Source: Deltaproteobacteria bacterium
Lineage (GTDB): Bacteria; Desulfobacterota; DSM-4660; Desulfatiglandales; HGW-15
Length of the DNA: 19,954 bases
NCBI GenBank assembly: GCA_016929815.1
Contig: JAFGIC010000124.1
Location: forward strand, 1 to 19,954
Direction: 5' to 3'
Made by a program: the position numbers and the translations under genes. Under the pieces are notes generated by a model. It was not told the origin of the DNA and did not search any database. It was given only the letters and a program-made list of their open reading frames with translations. Positions 9,094-16,559 of the stretch are shown here, in pieces (position 1 is the first letter of the stretch; each line of letters opens with the position of its first letter).

Positions 9094-10860
9094 TTGAAAG
9101 AGAAGGATGCAAGAGGTAAGGTCTCACTTGCCCGGTCAAGGCTTGAAGGGGAAAGAGGGGCCATCAGGAAAGACAGGGGCGGCAGGATATCCGTTGCCCT
9201 GGTCTATCCCAATTATTATCGTGTCGGCATGTCAAACCTGGGATTCCAGGCAGTCTATTCTCTTTTGAATAAACGGGATGATGTTGTTGCTGAAAGGGCC
9301 TTCCTGCCGGAGGATAAGGAAACGTCCCTCCGCCCTGCGGCAGGAAGAGGCCTTTTTACCCTGGAATCCCAATCCCCCCTCAGCGTGTTTGATATCATTG
9401 CATTCTCCATATCCTTTGAGAATGACTACCCCAATATCCTTACGATACTTGAAGCGGGAATGATTCCGCTGCTTGAGAGGGAAAGAGATGAGTTTTGCCC
9501 TATAATCATGGCAGGCGGCATTACATCATTCATGAACCCTGAGCCCATCGCCTTGTTCTTTGACCTGTTTCTGCCGGGTGAGGCTGAGGCCAACCTGGAT
9601 GAGTTTATTGAGCGGTTCATAGAGATCAGGGGCACAGGGGCAGACAGAAAAGAAACGCTGGAGAGGCTCGAAAAAGCGATGACTTCGGTATATGTCCCTT
9701 CACTTTTCAGGGTGGAATACAATGAGGACGGTACAATCCGTTCGCGCCTGTCGTCCCATAAGGACAGTTCTCCCGGAAAGATTATATCATGCCCGAAATC
9801 GGCAGATCCTGCGGTAAGCAGGTCAGCTATACTTACAAAGGATACTGAGTTCGCAGATACCGTCCTCATTGAACTGGGAAGGGGATGCGGCTGGTCCTGC
9901 CGTTTCTGCGCCGCGGGATATGTTTACAGGCCGCCAAGACAGCACAGGGAGCAAGATGTACTTGAGTGCATAGACAGGGCGCTTACAGAGTCTCAACATA
10001 TCGGCCTTCTCAGCGCATCTGTCCTGGATGTGCCGGGCATTAATGATATCTTTGATCATATAACAGAGAGGGGGGGGCGTTTTTCAGTCTCCTCGTTGAG
10101 GGTGAACCTGCTCAATGAAGATGCCCTTTACAGGCTGAAAAGGTCCGGGCAGAAATCCCTGGCAATAGCCATTGAGGCAGGTTCGGAAAGGCTGAGGAAG
10201 GTCATCAACAAGCATCTCACCAATGAGCAGATTATAAACGCAGTAAAAATTACAGCAAGGGTAAGTGATTTTTCTTTAAAGCTGTATTTTATTATTGGAT
10301 TGCCTACCGAGACAAGGGATGATGTCGAAGAGATAGTAAGTCTTGTCAAGGTGATAAAACATCACATGGTCAAGGAATCCAGGGGTAGGGGCACCATAGG
10401 CAGGATACGCCTGAGCGTCAACTGCTTCATACCCAAGGCATTTACACCGTTCCAGTGGTTCCCCATGGAATCTGTTGCAAGTCTGAAGGAAAAACAGAAA
10501 TGGCTGAAAAAGGCTATTGAAAAGGAAGGCGGTGTGACAGTAAGCTTTGATGTAGCCAAATGGGCGTACATGCAGACGCTTTTTTCCATGGGAGACAGGA
10601 GGGTGGGCTCCATCCTTATGCTGGGACATCAATACAGGGACGACTGGTCCGCGGCATTCCGGCATTCGGAAATCAATCCGGATTTCTTCGTGCTGAGACC
10701 GAGGGGGCTTGACGAGGTCCTGCCCTGGGATTTTATCGATCACGGCATCCGAAAGGAATACCTTAAAAAAGAATACATGCTGGCACTGAAGGGGATAGAG
10801 TCGGACATATGCGATGTAGGCAAATGCGACAGATGCGGGGTTTGTCATCTAGGCCTCTAA
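9094..10860 (+). CDS. Radical SAM enzyme with B12-binding-like N-terminus (TIGR03960-like)
   Basis: A 588-residue iron-sulfur enzyme of unknown substrate. The N-terminal part (VALVYPNYYRVGMSNLGFQ, then ESQSPLSVFDIIAFS) resembles the cobalamin-binding-like domain of this family. The radical SAM triad is C265-x3-C269-x2-C272, within GRGCGWSCRFC. SLRVNLLNEDAL and IGLPTETRDD are typical of the TIM barrel. The C-terminus has a second Cys group, C573-x4-C578-x2-C581-x2-C584, which may bind another cluster. The start is inferred as TTG at 9094, directly after the ftsZ stop and in the same frame; no ATG exists before the conserved N-terminus. The family is widespread in anaerobes, often as a fusion with a downstream DUF2344 partner, which is absent here. 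A role in cell division is not implied by position alone. Confidence 0.85.
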   Translation: MKEKDARGKVSLARSRLEGERGAIRKDRGGRISVALVYPNYYRVGMSNLGFQAVYSLLNKRDDVVAERAFLPEDKETSLRPAAGRGLFTLESQSPLSVFDIIAFSISFENDYPNILTILEAGMIPLLERERDEFCPIIMAGGITSFMNPEPIALFFDLFLPGEAEANLDEFIERFIEIRGTGADRKETLERLEKAMTSVYVPSLFRVEYNEDGTIRSRLSSHKDSSPGKIISCPKSADPAVSRSAILTKDTEFADTVLIELGRGCGWSCRFCAAGYVYRPPRQHREQDVLECIDRALTESQHIGLLSASVLDVPGINDIFDHITERGGRFSVSSLRVNLLNEDALYRLKRSGQKSLAIAIEAGSERLRKVINKHLTNEQIINAVKITARVSDFSLKLYFIIGLPTETRDDVEEIVSLVKVIKHHMVKESRGRGTIGRIRLSVNCFIPKAFTPFQWFPMESVASLKEKQKWLKKAIEKEGGVTVSFDVAKWAYMQTLFSMGDRRVGSILMLGHQYRDDWSAAFRHSEINPDFFVLRPRGLDEVLPWDFIDHGIRKEYLKKEYMLALKGIESDICDVGKCDRCGVCHLGL

Positions 10861-10885
10861 ACCTCTTAACCTCTTAACCTCTTAC
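10854..10885 (+). repeat. 8-bp tandem repeat overlapping the radical SAM stop codon
   Basis: Four consecutive 8-bp units, CCTCTAAA, CCTCTTAA, CCTCTTAA and CCTCTTAC, begin inside the last sense codon and stop of the preceding gene and continue to 10885. On the minus strand the core reads TTAAGAGG, close to the AAAGAGG core of the tract before ftsA. It cannot form a terminator hairpin. Function unknown. Confidence 0.8.
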
Positions 10886-10922
10886 CTTCTTTTCTATCAT
10901 AATACGATATATTGTAGAGAAA

Positions 10923-10984
10923 ATATGGTTTATACACTCCATATGGTATTTTTATTTGACATACAACCATATTAATGATACCTT
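10923..10984 (+). promoter_or_regulatory. Possible promoter/operator region before the zinc-ribbon gene
   Basis: The AT-rich gap contains TTGACA at 10956-10961, a perfect -35 hexamer. The only sequence 17 bases on (TACCTT, 10979-10984) is a poor -10. ATATGGT occurs at 10923-10929 and 10941-10947 and inverted at 10966-10972, flanking the -35, and CCATATGG at 10939-10946 is an 8-bp palindrome. This could be an operator, but short AT-rich words recur by chance. Confidence 0.35.
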
Positions 10985-11054
10985 TTTATCAACCTAATGT
11001 TTGTCCGCAGTATTTATAAAGGTTGTCAAAGGTATGTTTCGGGTGGAGTGAAAT

Positions 11055-11237
11055 ATGGAAGTGGATGTTGATATCATCTGCTCGTGGTGCAGTAAGCATC
11101 TTGGCAGGAAAAAATTTCTGACCGATGACATTCAGAATAAACATCGTGTCTCACATTCCATATGCAGCAATTGCAGGGATAAGCTTATGGACGAGTACAA
11201 AAAGGCCCTGGGAAGTCATACCAGGAGACATGCCTAG
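11055..11237 (+). CDS. Small zinc-ribbon-like protein (60 aa)
   Basis: Two CxxC knuckles, CSWC at residues 9-12 and CSNC at 37-40, with VSHSICSNC between them, suggest one zinc bound by four Cys. The pattern resembles short ICxWC...SHGICxxC proteins or domains common in Geobacter-type bacteria, often near sensory proteins; that resemblance is from memory, not a search. The ATG at 11055 has GGAG at 11045-11048, six bases upstream, and it stands alone between two low-complexity tracts, convergent with the large regulator. It has no signal peptide and is probably cytoplasmic. Function unknown. Confidence 0.7.
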   Translation: MEVDVDIICSWCSKHLGRKKFLTDDIQNKHRVSHSICSNCRDKLMDEYKKALGSHTRRHA

Positions 11238-11280
11238 CCTCTCGCATTAACCGGCAATAAATCATTTAAAATTCGTTGCA

Positions 11281-11396
11281 TTCCTCTTTCCTCTCCCCTC
11301 TTTTCATATCCTCTATTCTCTATTCTTTTCTCTTAGCTTCTCGCCCTCTCAACTTCTGATCTTCTGATTCTCTCACCCTTTAATCCCTATGGAAGA
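11281..11396. repeat. Polypyrimidine low-complexity tract with short tandem duplications
   Basis: Nearly all C and T on the plus strand. It holds CCTCTTTCCTCT (11283-11294, the exact reverse complement of 6600-6611 in the ftsA leader), CTCTATT twice (11311-11317, 11318-11324) and CTTCTGAT twice (11353-11360, 11361-11368). It lies between the converging zinc-ribbon gene and the regulator. No hairpin terminator was seen in the 11238-11404 gap. Confidence 0.75.
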
Positions 11397-11404
11397 GCCT
11401 TGTA

Positions 11405-14400
11405 TTAATGAGAGGCACTGAGGGCCTTTTTATAAACATCCAATGTCTTCTGAGAAGGATTGACGCCGAGCGCCCTTCTCAAGGCGTCCCTGCATCGGCG
11501 GTAGATCTTTTCAACCTCAACATGCCTACCGAGACGGCTGCAGCATATCATGGACCGCTGATACAGGGTCTCCTTTGTCTGATCCATTGCCAGCCCCCTG
11601 TAATAAAGATAAAGGGCCTTGTCGGATTCATGTTGCTCTTCCTGTAAAAGCCCCAATCTAACGATAACCCTAATGAAAAGCTCTTTCAACCGTTCCCTGT
11701 ATGAGATGATCCATGCGATTTCACCTTCTTCCTCAAGGAAATTGCCTGAATAAAGAGCAATGGCCTTTTCATAGACAGCAACGGCCTGTTCTTTTTCACC
11801 CTGTTCCCACAATTGATCACCCCTGCCGACGAAATCCGTAAATACACGGGCATCTATCCGGCATGTGTTTTCATCGATCATCAGTATCCCATCCCGCAAT
11901 CTGATCGCCTCCTTCAGGTCAAGCAGAGTGCGGAGACGGTTAAGGGTCGTGGAAAAGGCGCTGTGGGCCTGATCGCCGTCCGAATCGGGCCAGAAGGCGT
12001 CCATAATTTTATCGACGCACACCTCAGGACTGCCATATGCGATTACGGCCTTTAATAAATCCAAGGGTTTCTTGAACGCCCTGCGGGCCAGCTCAACAGG
12101 TTGATCATCCCTCAGGATTTCAAAAAGACCCAGGGTGTTTATTTTGATGGTCCAGGGCCAGGCGGCAATATGGTAGGGCGGGGGGCGAAGAGTAACATTG
12201 TGGGCATTAAGGAGCAGGCGGGAATACCCAATCTCTATATCGGCGGCCAGCGCCTCTGTAACAATATCCGCCATCATGCCGGGCTGCCACCACCAGATCA
12301 TATTTATAAAATTATGCCTTTTCCCCAGGAGAAGCGCGTCTCTGAGATGTTTCCTGTCTGTGCCCTCTTTCCCCTGTTTCACGGCCAATCGGGCCTTTGC
12401 CGCCAGACACATGAATTCAAGGATGTGTGAATGGGTGCGCACTGACAGGTCGTGGGCGGAATTGAGCTCCTTTTCCGCTTCGGCGAATTCCTCCCTTTCA
12501 ACCAGGACCTGAGCCAGACCGAATCTGCATATGATAAGAGGAAAGATATAGCCTGTCTCCATGGCTATATCATTTGCCTTTCGCGCGTGCTCAAGTGCGC
12601 GGAAGGTGTCTCCCGTTAGGAGCATGTACAAGCTGTAAGCTATATGATACATGGTGTATCCATGATAGCGTGAAGGATGCAGTGAAGACTCGATAGCCTT
12701 TAAAAATTCCCTTGCCTTGTCTGTCTTTCCCAGTATCAGGGCCGCATAGACGCCTTCGGTCAGGAACATCGGGTCCCAGGCGTGAATGCCGTTTTTTTCC
12801 CCCCTTTTGAGTGCATCGACAATCTCCTCAAGAATCGATTCCCCCGGGATGCCGTAAAACATGCCGGTTGCTATATCCAGCCACTTAAGATGAAGCATGA
12901 CGGCAGGATTTTTGAGGTGCGCCCGCATCTCTTTCCTGTTTTCTTCCTTGAGGATCTCCGCCCTCGCAAAATTACCGAGCCAGCAATAGAAGGTTATAGC
13001 CCAGTCCCATGCCTCGCTCTTAAGTCTGACGTCGCCGTGTTTCCGGGACATGGACAATGCCCGTTCAACCCACATGATCATGTCATCATGATTCGGTTGT
13101 CTGAACATAAGGGCGCACATCATGCTTACGGCAACCCGCGCCTCGATTTCCTGTGATGGATAGTCGTCGTTCTCAAGTAAATATCCTTCCATCCATTTGA
13201 TCCAGGGATCGAGCACGGTGAAATCATTCCATTCATATACCGTGCTCTCGATGATGCCGGACCATGACAGGTATAGTCCGGTCATATTACACTGTCCATT
13301 GAATGCGTGAAAGGCACGCTCAAAGGCGTTCCTGGCGCGGGCCGGATCTGTGTGGCGGCAGCTTACAGCGAACCAGTAAAGCGCCCATGGGCTGGATTCA
13401 AGCGCTTCTTCAGGGATGAAAGTGATCCATTTTACAATAGTCATGTTTCTGCCCTGTTCGATGAGTGTTTTGCCGTACTCTTCGACCATACGAATGATGC
13501 CTGCGGTATCATGCGATTCCACGTACAGTTCGGCTGCATCGTCGATATAGTCAGAGTCAGCGAGGATGCTGGCCGCCCTTTGCCGTATCTTATGAAATTC
13601 TTCCTGACTGATTATTTCTTTAGCCTTGGAAAGTAAAAAATTACGGAACAGGGGGTGATATTGATATGTCGGAGGGGGGGAGTTGTATCTTTCAATAAAA
13701 AGATGATTTCTCTCCAGGGATGACAGCCTTTCATTGGAATTACAGAGCCCTGTAAGGCTATCGGCCATGGATGCCGTCATTTTAGGCAGCAAAGCAGTCA
13801 CAACAAGAAAATTTTTTGTTCCTGTATCAGTTTTGTCAAATAGTTCACCTGCAAAGTAGTCGAAGATCTTCTCCGGCGATGAAGAATCAATATCACCGTT
13901 GGACGGATGATCGCTTTTCAGGCCCTTTGCCATCAGATTGATTCCGGCGGCCCAGCCATGTGTCCTTTCATGGATATGATCGGACAGTTCCATGCTTATA
14001 TCACCTCGGAATTGGGAGCGCAGGATTTTCCTGGATTCTCCAATAGTCATGGCGAGGTCACTCTTTCCTATAATCCTCATGGTATTATCGGCAAGCATCC
14101 CTGCAAAGGTTGCCGGAGGGTCATTCCTGCTGAGAACCATGATATGGATCCCGGGGATGGTTTCAGCGATCCCGCTTTTAAAGGCTTCGTGAAAGGGAGT
14201 ATTCAGGGGAATTGTGTGGTAATCATCAAAGACTAGAAAAAACGGGGGATTAAGTCTTGCGCACAATAATTCAAAATATTGCCGGGAAAAGGCAGAGGCA
14301 CCCCGATAATATTCGCTTGTAAATAAGGGAAGATCTCCGGTTTTTATCCGGATCGCCTTTTTCGTGGCGCTCCCAAGATAATAAAAGAAGGTTGCCGGAT

Positions 14401-14620
14401 CCCCATCCCGTTCATCGAATTGATACCAGATGCAGGGCTGTCCCCTGTTGTCAAGATAGCTGGCGGCCAGTGTTGTCTTACCCGAACCGGCCATGCCGGA
14501 AATCCAGGTTACAGCATAGTGCCGACGCTGATCCAGAATGCGAAACAGGCGCTTCCTTAATATTATATTCGGAAGAACCGGTCTCGTTGTCTTTTTTATT
14601 AAAGCATGGCGGAGATCCAT
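11405..14620 (-). CDS. Large MalT-like ATPase/TPR regulator with C-terminal winged helix and BTAD domain
   Basis: A 1071-residue cytoplasmic transcription regulator. The N-terminal STAND-type NTPase has the P-loop GMAGSGKTT (residues 42-50) and Walker B LVFDDYH (129-135), as in MalT-type regulators. The middle (about 330-800) is helical and TPR-like, with many alternating A/L/W helices. From about 819 the DNA-binding part begins: an OmpR/SARP-type winged helix (about 824-920, IKINTLGLFEILRD to TLNRLRTLLDL), then a BTAD helical domain (about 925-1068). So it joins a MalT-like sensor to a SARP-like output in place of the LuxR domain of MalT. The start is ATG at 14620-14618 with AGGAG at 14626-14630. 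The signal is unknown. It is divergent from the DUF3617 gene, in front of which lie direct repeats of the kind such winged helices bind. Confidence 0.88.
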   Translation of the reverse strand: MDLRHALIKKTTRPVLPNIILRKRLFRILDQRRHYAVTWISGMAGSGKTTLAASYLDNRGQPCIWYQFDERDGDPATFFYYLGSATKKAIRIKTGDLPLFTSEYYRGASAFSRQYFELLCARLNPPFFLVFDDYHTIPLNTPFHEAFKSGIAETIPGIHIMVLSRNDPPATFAGMLADNTMRIIGKSDLAMTIGESRKILRSQFRGDISMELSDHIHERTHGWAAGINLMAKGLKSDHPSNGDIDSSSPEKIFDYFAGELFDKTDTGTKNFLVVTALLPKMTASMADSLTGLCNSNERLSSLERNHLFIERYNSPPPTYQYHPLFRNFLLSKAKEIISQEEFHKIRQRAASILADSDYIDDAAELYVESHDTAGIIRMVEEYGKTLIEQGRNMTIVKWITFIPEEALESSPWALYWFAVSCRHTDPARARNAFERAFHAFNGQCNMTGLYLSWSGIIESTVYEWNDFTVLDPWIKWMEGYLLENDDYPSQEIEARVAVSMMCALMFRQPNHDDMIMWVERALSMSRKHGDVRLKSEAWDWAITFYCWLGNFARAEILKEENRKEMRAHLKNPAVMLHLKWLDIATGMFYGIPGESILEEIVDALKRGEKNGIHAWDPMFLTEGVYAALILGKTDKAREFLKAIESSLHPSRYHGYTMYHIAYSLYMLLTGDTFRALEHARKANDIAMETGYIFPLIICRFGLAQVLVEREEFAEAEKELNSAHDLSVRTHSHILEFMCLAAKARLAVKQGKEGTDRKHLRDALLLGKRHNFINMIWWWQPGMMADIVTEALAADIEIGYSRLLLNAHNVTLRPPPYHIAAWPWTIKINTLGLFEILRDDQPVELARRAFKKPLDLLKAVIAYGSPEVCVDKIMDAFWPDSDGDQAHSAFSTTLNRLRTLLDLKEAIRLRDGILMIDENTCRIDARVFTDFVGRGDQLWEQGEKEQAVAVYEKAIALYSGNFLEEEGEIAWIISYRERLKELFIRVIVRLGLLQEEQHESDKALYLYYRGLAMDQTKETLYQRSMICCSRLGRHVEVEKIYRRCRDALRRALGVNPSQKTLDVYKKALSASH

Positions 14621-14691
14621 GTGTACTCCTTTAATGCTTTAAGGGAAGGGATAAGGCTAATTTGTCAAGTATATTGAATAATTTCGCCTTT

Positions 14692-14720
14692 TTTATCCTT
14701 TTTATATGTGCATCTGTCAA
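14692..14720 (-). promoter_or_regulatory. Candidate sigma-70 promoter of the BTAD regulator
   Basis: On the minus strand TTGACA (14720-14715) is a perfect -35, followed after exactly 17 bases by GATAAA (14697-14692) as a four-of-six -10. That would give a leader of roughly 60-70 bases before the ATG at 14620. Confidence 0.5.
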
Positions 14721-14797
14721 GCTTTATTGGAAACTAACATAGATGTTTCTTGCCTAAGTCACTTGTTTTATTAAAATTAAAATTTATTTATCCCCTG

Positions 14798-14831
14798 TGT
14801 GACTCTCCTGTGACTTTTAATTTAACATAAT
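14798..14831 (+). promoter_or_regulatory. SARP/OmpR-type direct-repeat operator and promoter of the DUF3617 gene
   Basis: TGTGACT occurs at 14798-14804 and 14809-14815, separated by CTCC, an 11-bp period that puts both copies on one face of the helix. Ten bases further is CATAAT (14826-14831), a five-of-six -10 hexamer, so the repeats occupy the -35 region as at SARP-activated promoters. Almost the same element stands before the Cys-rich gene at 16446. The 14621-14920 gap otherwise holds the regulator's promoter, a 14-bp palindrome at 14847 and a TCAGGCGA direct repeat. Confidence 0.6.
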
Positions 14832-14846
14832 GAATTAATTTTTATT

Positions 14847-14860
14847 AATGTTTAAACATT
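14847..14860. promoter_or_regulatory. 14-bp perfect palindrome in the DUF3617 leader
   Basis: AATGTTTAAACATT is its own reverse complement. It begins about 15 bases after the proposed -10, so it would overlap the start of the transcript and could be a repressor site. Its AT-richness makes a chance origin possible. Downstream, TCAGGCGA repeats at 14864-14871 and 14887-14894. Confidence 0.35.
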
Positions 14861-14920
14861 TGTTCAGGCGACGAGGGGAACGATTATCAGGCGAGCTAAT
14901 TAAAAAGAGGTGACAGAAAA

Positions 14921-15517
14921 ATGGCAAAGAAAATATTTTATATGATTTTTGTATCCTCAGTTATTGTGTCTTTTGGGACGGCCTTTGCTGGCCCGAACAT
15001 GGATCCAGGAAAGTGGGAGATCACAACGAAGACGGAGATGGCAGGAATGCCGCCGCAATCCGTGACACACGAACAATGTATCACTAACAATGACCTGGTT
15101 CCCGTGAGTGGCGATGCAAACCAGGAATGCCAGGTGGAGGATACCCAAATAAATGGGGACACAGTATCATGGAAAATCACATGCGGTGGACAGGGCGGCG
15201 GGATGACTGGAACCGGCAAGATTACCTATAACGGCGACAGCATGAACGGCGAAATGAACATGACCATAGCACCCTATGGAACACAGGTGAAAAACACTAT
15301 TTCAGGCCGACGAATCGGTGACTGTGAGGCCTCCGCACCAGACGCCCAGGCCCGGTCTTCAGCGCCCGCTTCGGGCGAATCCGGCAATGTCGTGAAAGAG
15401 GCAATTGCAGAAGATGCCAGGGACGTGGGCCAGGCTGCCAGGGATGAGGCCAAAGAAGCTACGAAGGAAGGGGTCCGTGAAGGGGTCAGGGGTATTTTCA
15501 AAGGGATATTTAAGTAG
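14921..15517 (+). CDS. Secreted DUF3617-family protein with Ala/Lys/Glu-rich C-terminal helix
   Basis: A 198-residue protein with a Sec signal peptide (residues 1-23, ending AFA before GPN). The mature part begins PGKWEITTKTEMAGMPP, as in DUF3617, and keeps its Cys at 53, 70 and 88 plus one near 137, with the family's W-x-x-x-C and GTGKITYNGDSMNGEM stretch. The last 45 residues (VVKEAIAEDARDVGQ onwards) form a charged, Ala-rich helix ending in GIFKGIFK, which is an extension beyond the usual domain. DUF3617 is periplasmic or secreted and has no known function. The ATG at 14921 has AAAGAGGTGA upstream. It is probably co-transcribed with the OmpA gene 60 bp downstream. Confidence 0.82.
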   Translation: MAKKIFYMIFVSSVIVSFGTAFAGPNMDPGKWEITTKTEMAGMPPQSVTHEQCITNNDLVPVSGDANQECQVEDTQINGDTVSWKITCGGQGGGMTGTGKITYNGDSMNGEMNMTIAPYGTQVKNTISGRRIGDCEASAPDAQARSSAPASGESGNVVKEAIAEDARDVGQAARDEAKEATKEGVREGVRGIFKGIFK

Positions 15518-15577
15518 ACAGTTATTTTTAAACCGTTCATTCCGGGACAGTTAATAATTTTTCCAGGAGGGAAGACG

Positions 15578-16432
15578 ATGAATCGAATTAAGATGTTATT
15601 TTTTCCCATTTTCTTTGTCATGTTTTATTTTTCTGCCTATGCAGCGGAAAAAGTGGCTGAGCATCCCATGATACGTCCGTTCCCCGGCTCGGTTCTGGCC
15701 GAAAACATGTCGAAACACAAAAACTTTGATGCCTACGAGTTTTACTATTTAAATGAGACGACAAAGAAAAGAGAAAAAAAGGCCGTCAAGGGCGAATATT
15801 GGAGACTCCTGTATGAAGTTCGGACATCCTCCGGCGACCGGGTCAGAACCATTTCAAAATTGGAATTTTTTGAAAACTATAGAGCAGCTGCCGAGGAAAA
15901 GGGCGGCCGGGTGGTTTACGAAGATGTGAGTCAAATGGTTATCACAATACCTCGGGACGACGGCGGAGTAACCTGGCTCATGGTCTCCGGCAGCGCTAAC
16001 CTGGGGCAACAGGATCTGATCATTATTGATGAAGAACCGTTCAAGAAATTGCTGACCTTCGGCCCCGCTGAGATGAAGGCGGCCCTGGATGCCGAAGGCC
16101 GTGTTCAGCTGAACGACATCCTCTTCGATCTCGACAAGGCCACCCTGCAGCCGGAATCAACCAAGCAGCTTCAGGACGTGGTAACACTTTTAAAGGAGAA
16201 TCCCGATCTTAAGCTGGAGGTTCAGGGCCACACCGACAACCAGGGTGATGAAGACTACAACCTGAAGCTCTCCCAGCGCAGGGCCGAGACCGTTGTCGCC
16301 TATCTTGGACTCTTCGGGATCGATTCAGCGAGGCTTACACCCAAGGGCTTCGGAGAATCCACGCCTGTTGTGTCCAATGACACGGAGGAAGGGCGGGCTA
16401 AAAACCGGCGGGTGGAACTGGTGAAACAGTGA
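15578..16432 (+). CDS. OmpA-family peptidoglycan-binding envelope protein
   Basis: A 284-residue protein with a signal peptide (about 1-22, ending SAYA before AEK). Residues 24-165 form an N-terminal domain starting with HPMIRPFPGS, a pattern I associate with OmpA-type proteins of Desulfobacterota and Pseudomonas; its function is unknown. The OmpA_C domain covers about 175-284: ILFDLDKATLQPES, GHTDN at 217-221, LSQRRAETV, and NRRVEL near the end, with the Asp and Arg that bind diaminopimelate. There is no beta-barrel and no lipobox, so it is likely a soluble periplasmic anchor protein. The ATG at 15578 has AGGAGG at 15565-15570. GACAGTTA is repeated at 15517-15524 and 15546-15553 in the gap before it. 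Confidence 0.88.
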   Translation: MNRIKMLFFPIFFVMFYFSAYAAEKVAEHPMIRPFPGSVLAENMSKHKNFDAYEFYYLNETTKKREKKAVKGEYWRLLYEVRTSSGDRVRTISKLEFFENYRAAAEEKGGRVVYEDVSQMVITIPRDDGGVTWLMVSGSANLGQQDLIIIDEEPFKKLLTFGPAEMKAALDAEGRVQLNDILFDLDKATLQPESTKQLQDVVTLLKENPDLKLEVQGHTDNQGDEDYNLKLSQRRAETVVAYLGLFGIDSARLTPKGFGESTPVVSNDTEEGRAKNRRVELVKQ

Positions 16433-16445
16433 ATTAATTTTTTCC

Positions 16446-16479
16446 TGTGATTCTCTTGTGACTTTGTATCAGCTATAGG
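16446..16479 (+). promoter_or_regulatory. SARP/OmpR-type direct-repeat operator and promoter of the Cys-rich/maturase genes
   Basis: TGTGATT (16446-16452) and TGTGACT (16457-16463) are separated by CTCT, again an 11-bp period. The 18-bp element matches the one at 14798-14815 at 16 positions, and the downstream TT also matches. TATAGG (16474-16479) lies ten bases on, the same distance as the -10 at the other site. Distance to the start codon is also similar (about 96 against 105 bases). Confidence 0.6.
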
Positions 16480-16504
16480 TTGATATAAAGGATTAGGAGC
16501 TTTT

Positions 16505-16531
16505 ATGGATGATTCGATAATTGATCAATAA
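16505..16531 (+). CDS. Possible 8-residue leader peptide (uORF) before the Cys-rich gene
   Basis: ATG at 16505 reads MDDSIIDQ and stops at TAA 16529-16531. AGGAG at 16495-16499 lies five bases upstream, as good a ribosome site as the main gene has. The stop is only 28 bases before the main start at 16560. ATTGATCAAT (16520-16529) is a 10-bp palindrome inside it. No attenuator hairpin was found, so it may be chance. Confidence 0.3.
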   Translation: MDDSIIDQ

Positions 16532-16559
16532 TGATAATTTTTACCAGGGAGGTGTTATT

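Noticed and set aside
13307..13636. Plus-strand frames of about 110 codons opposite the large regulator
   Set aside because: They are shadows of the 1071-codon regulator frame and show no recognisable features.
14648..14698. Inverted GGATAA..GGC / GCC..TTATCC in the regulator leader as a terminator or riboswitch
   Set aside because: One arm overlaps the proposed -10 box and would not be transcribed, and pairing needs a four-base bulge.
14757..14762. Single GTGACT on the minus strand as an autoregulatory site of the BTAD regulator
   Set aside because: No second copy lies 11 bp away, so it lacks the direct-repeat layout.
14848..14913. 21-codon upstream frame before the DUF3617 gene
   Set aside because: It has no ribosome site and its stop merely overlaps the main gene's Shine-Dalgarno region.
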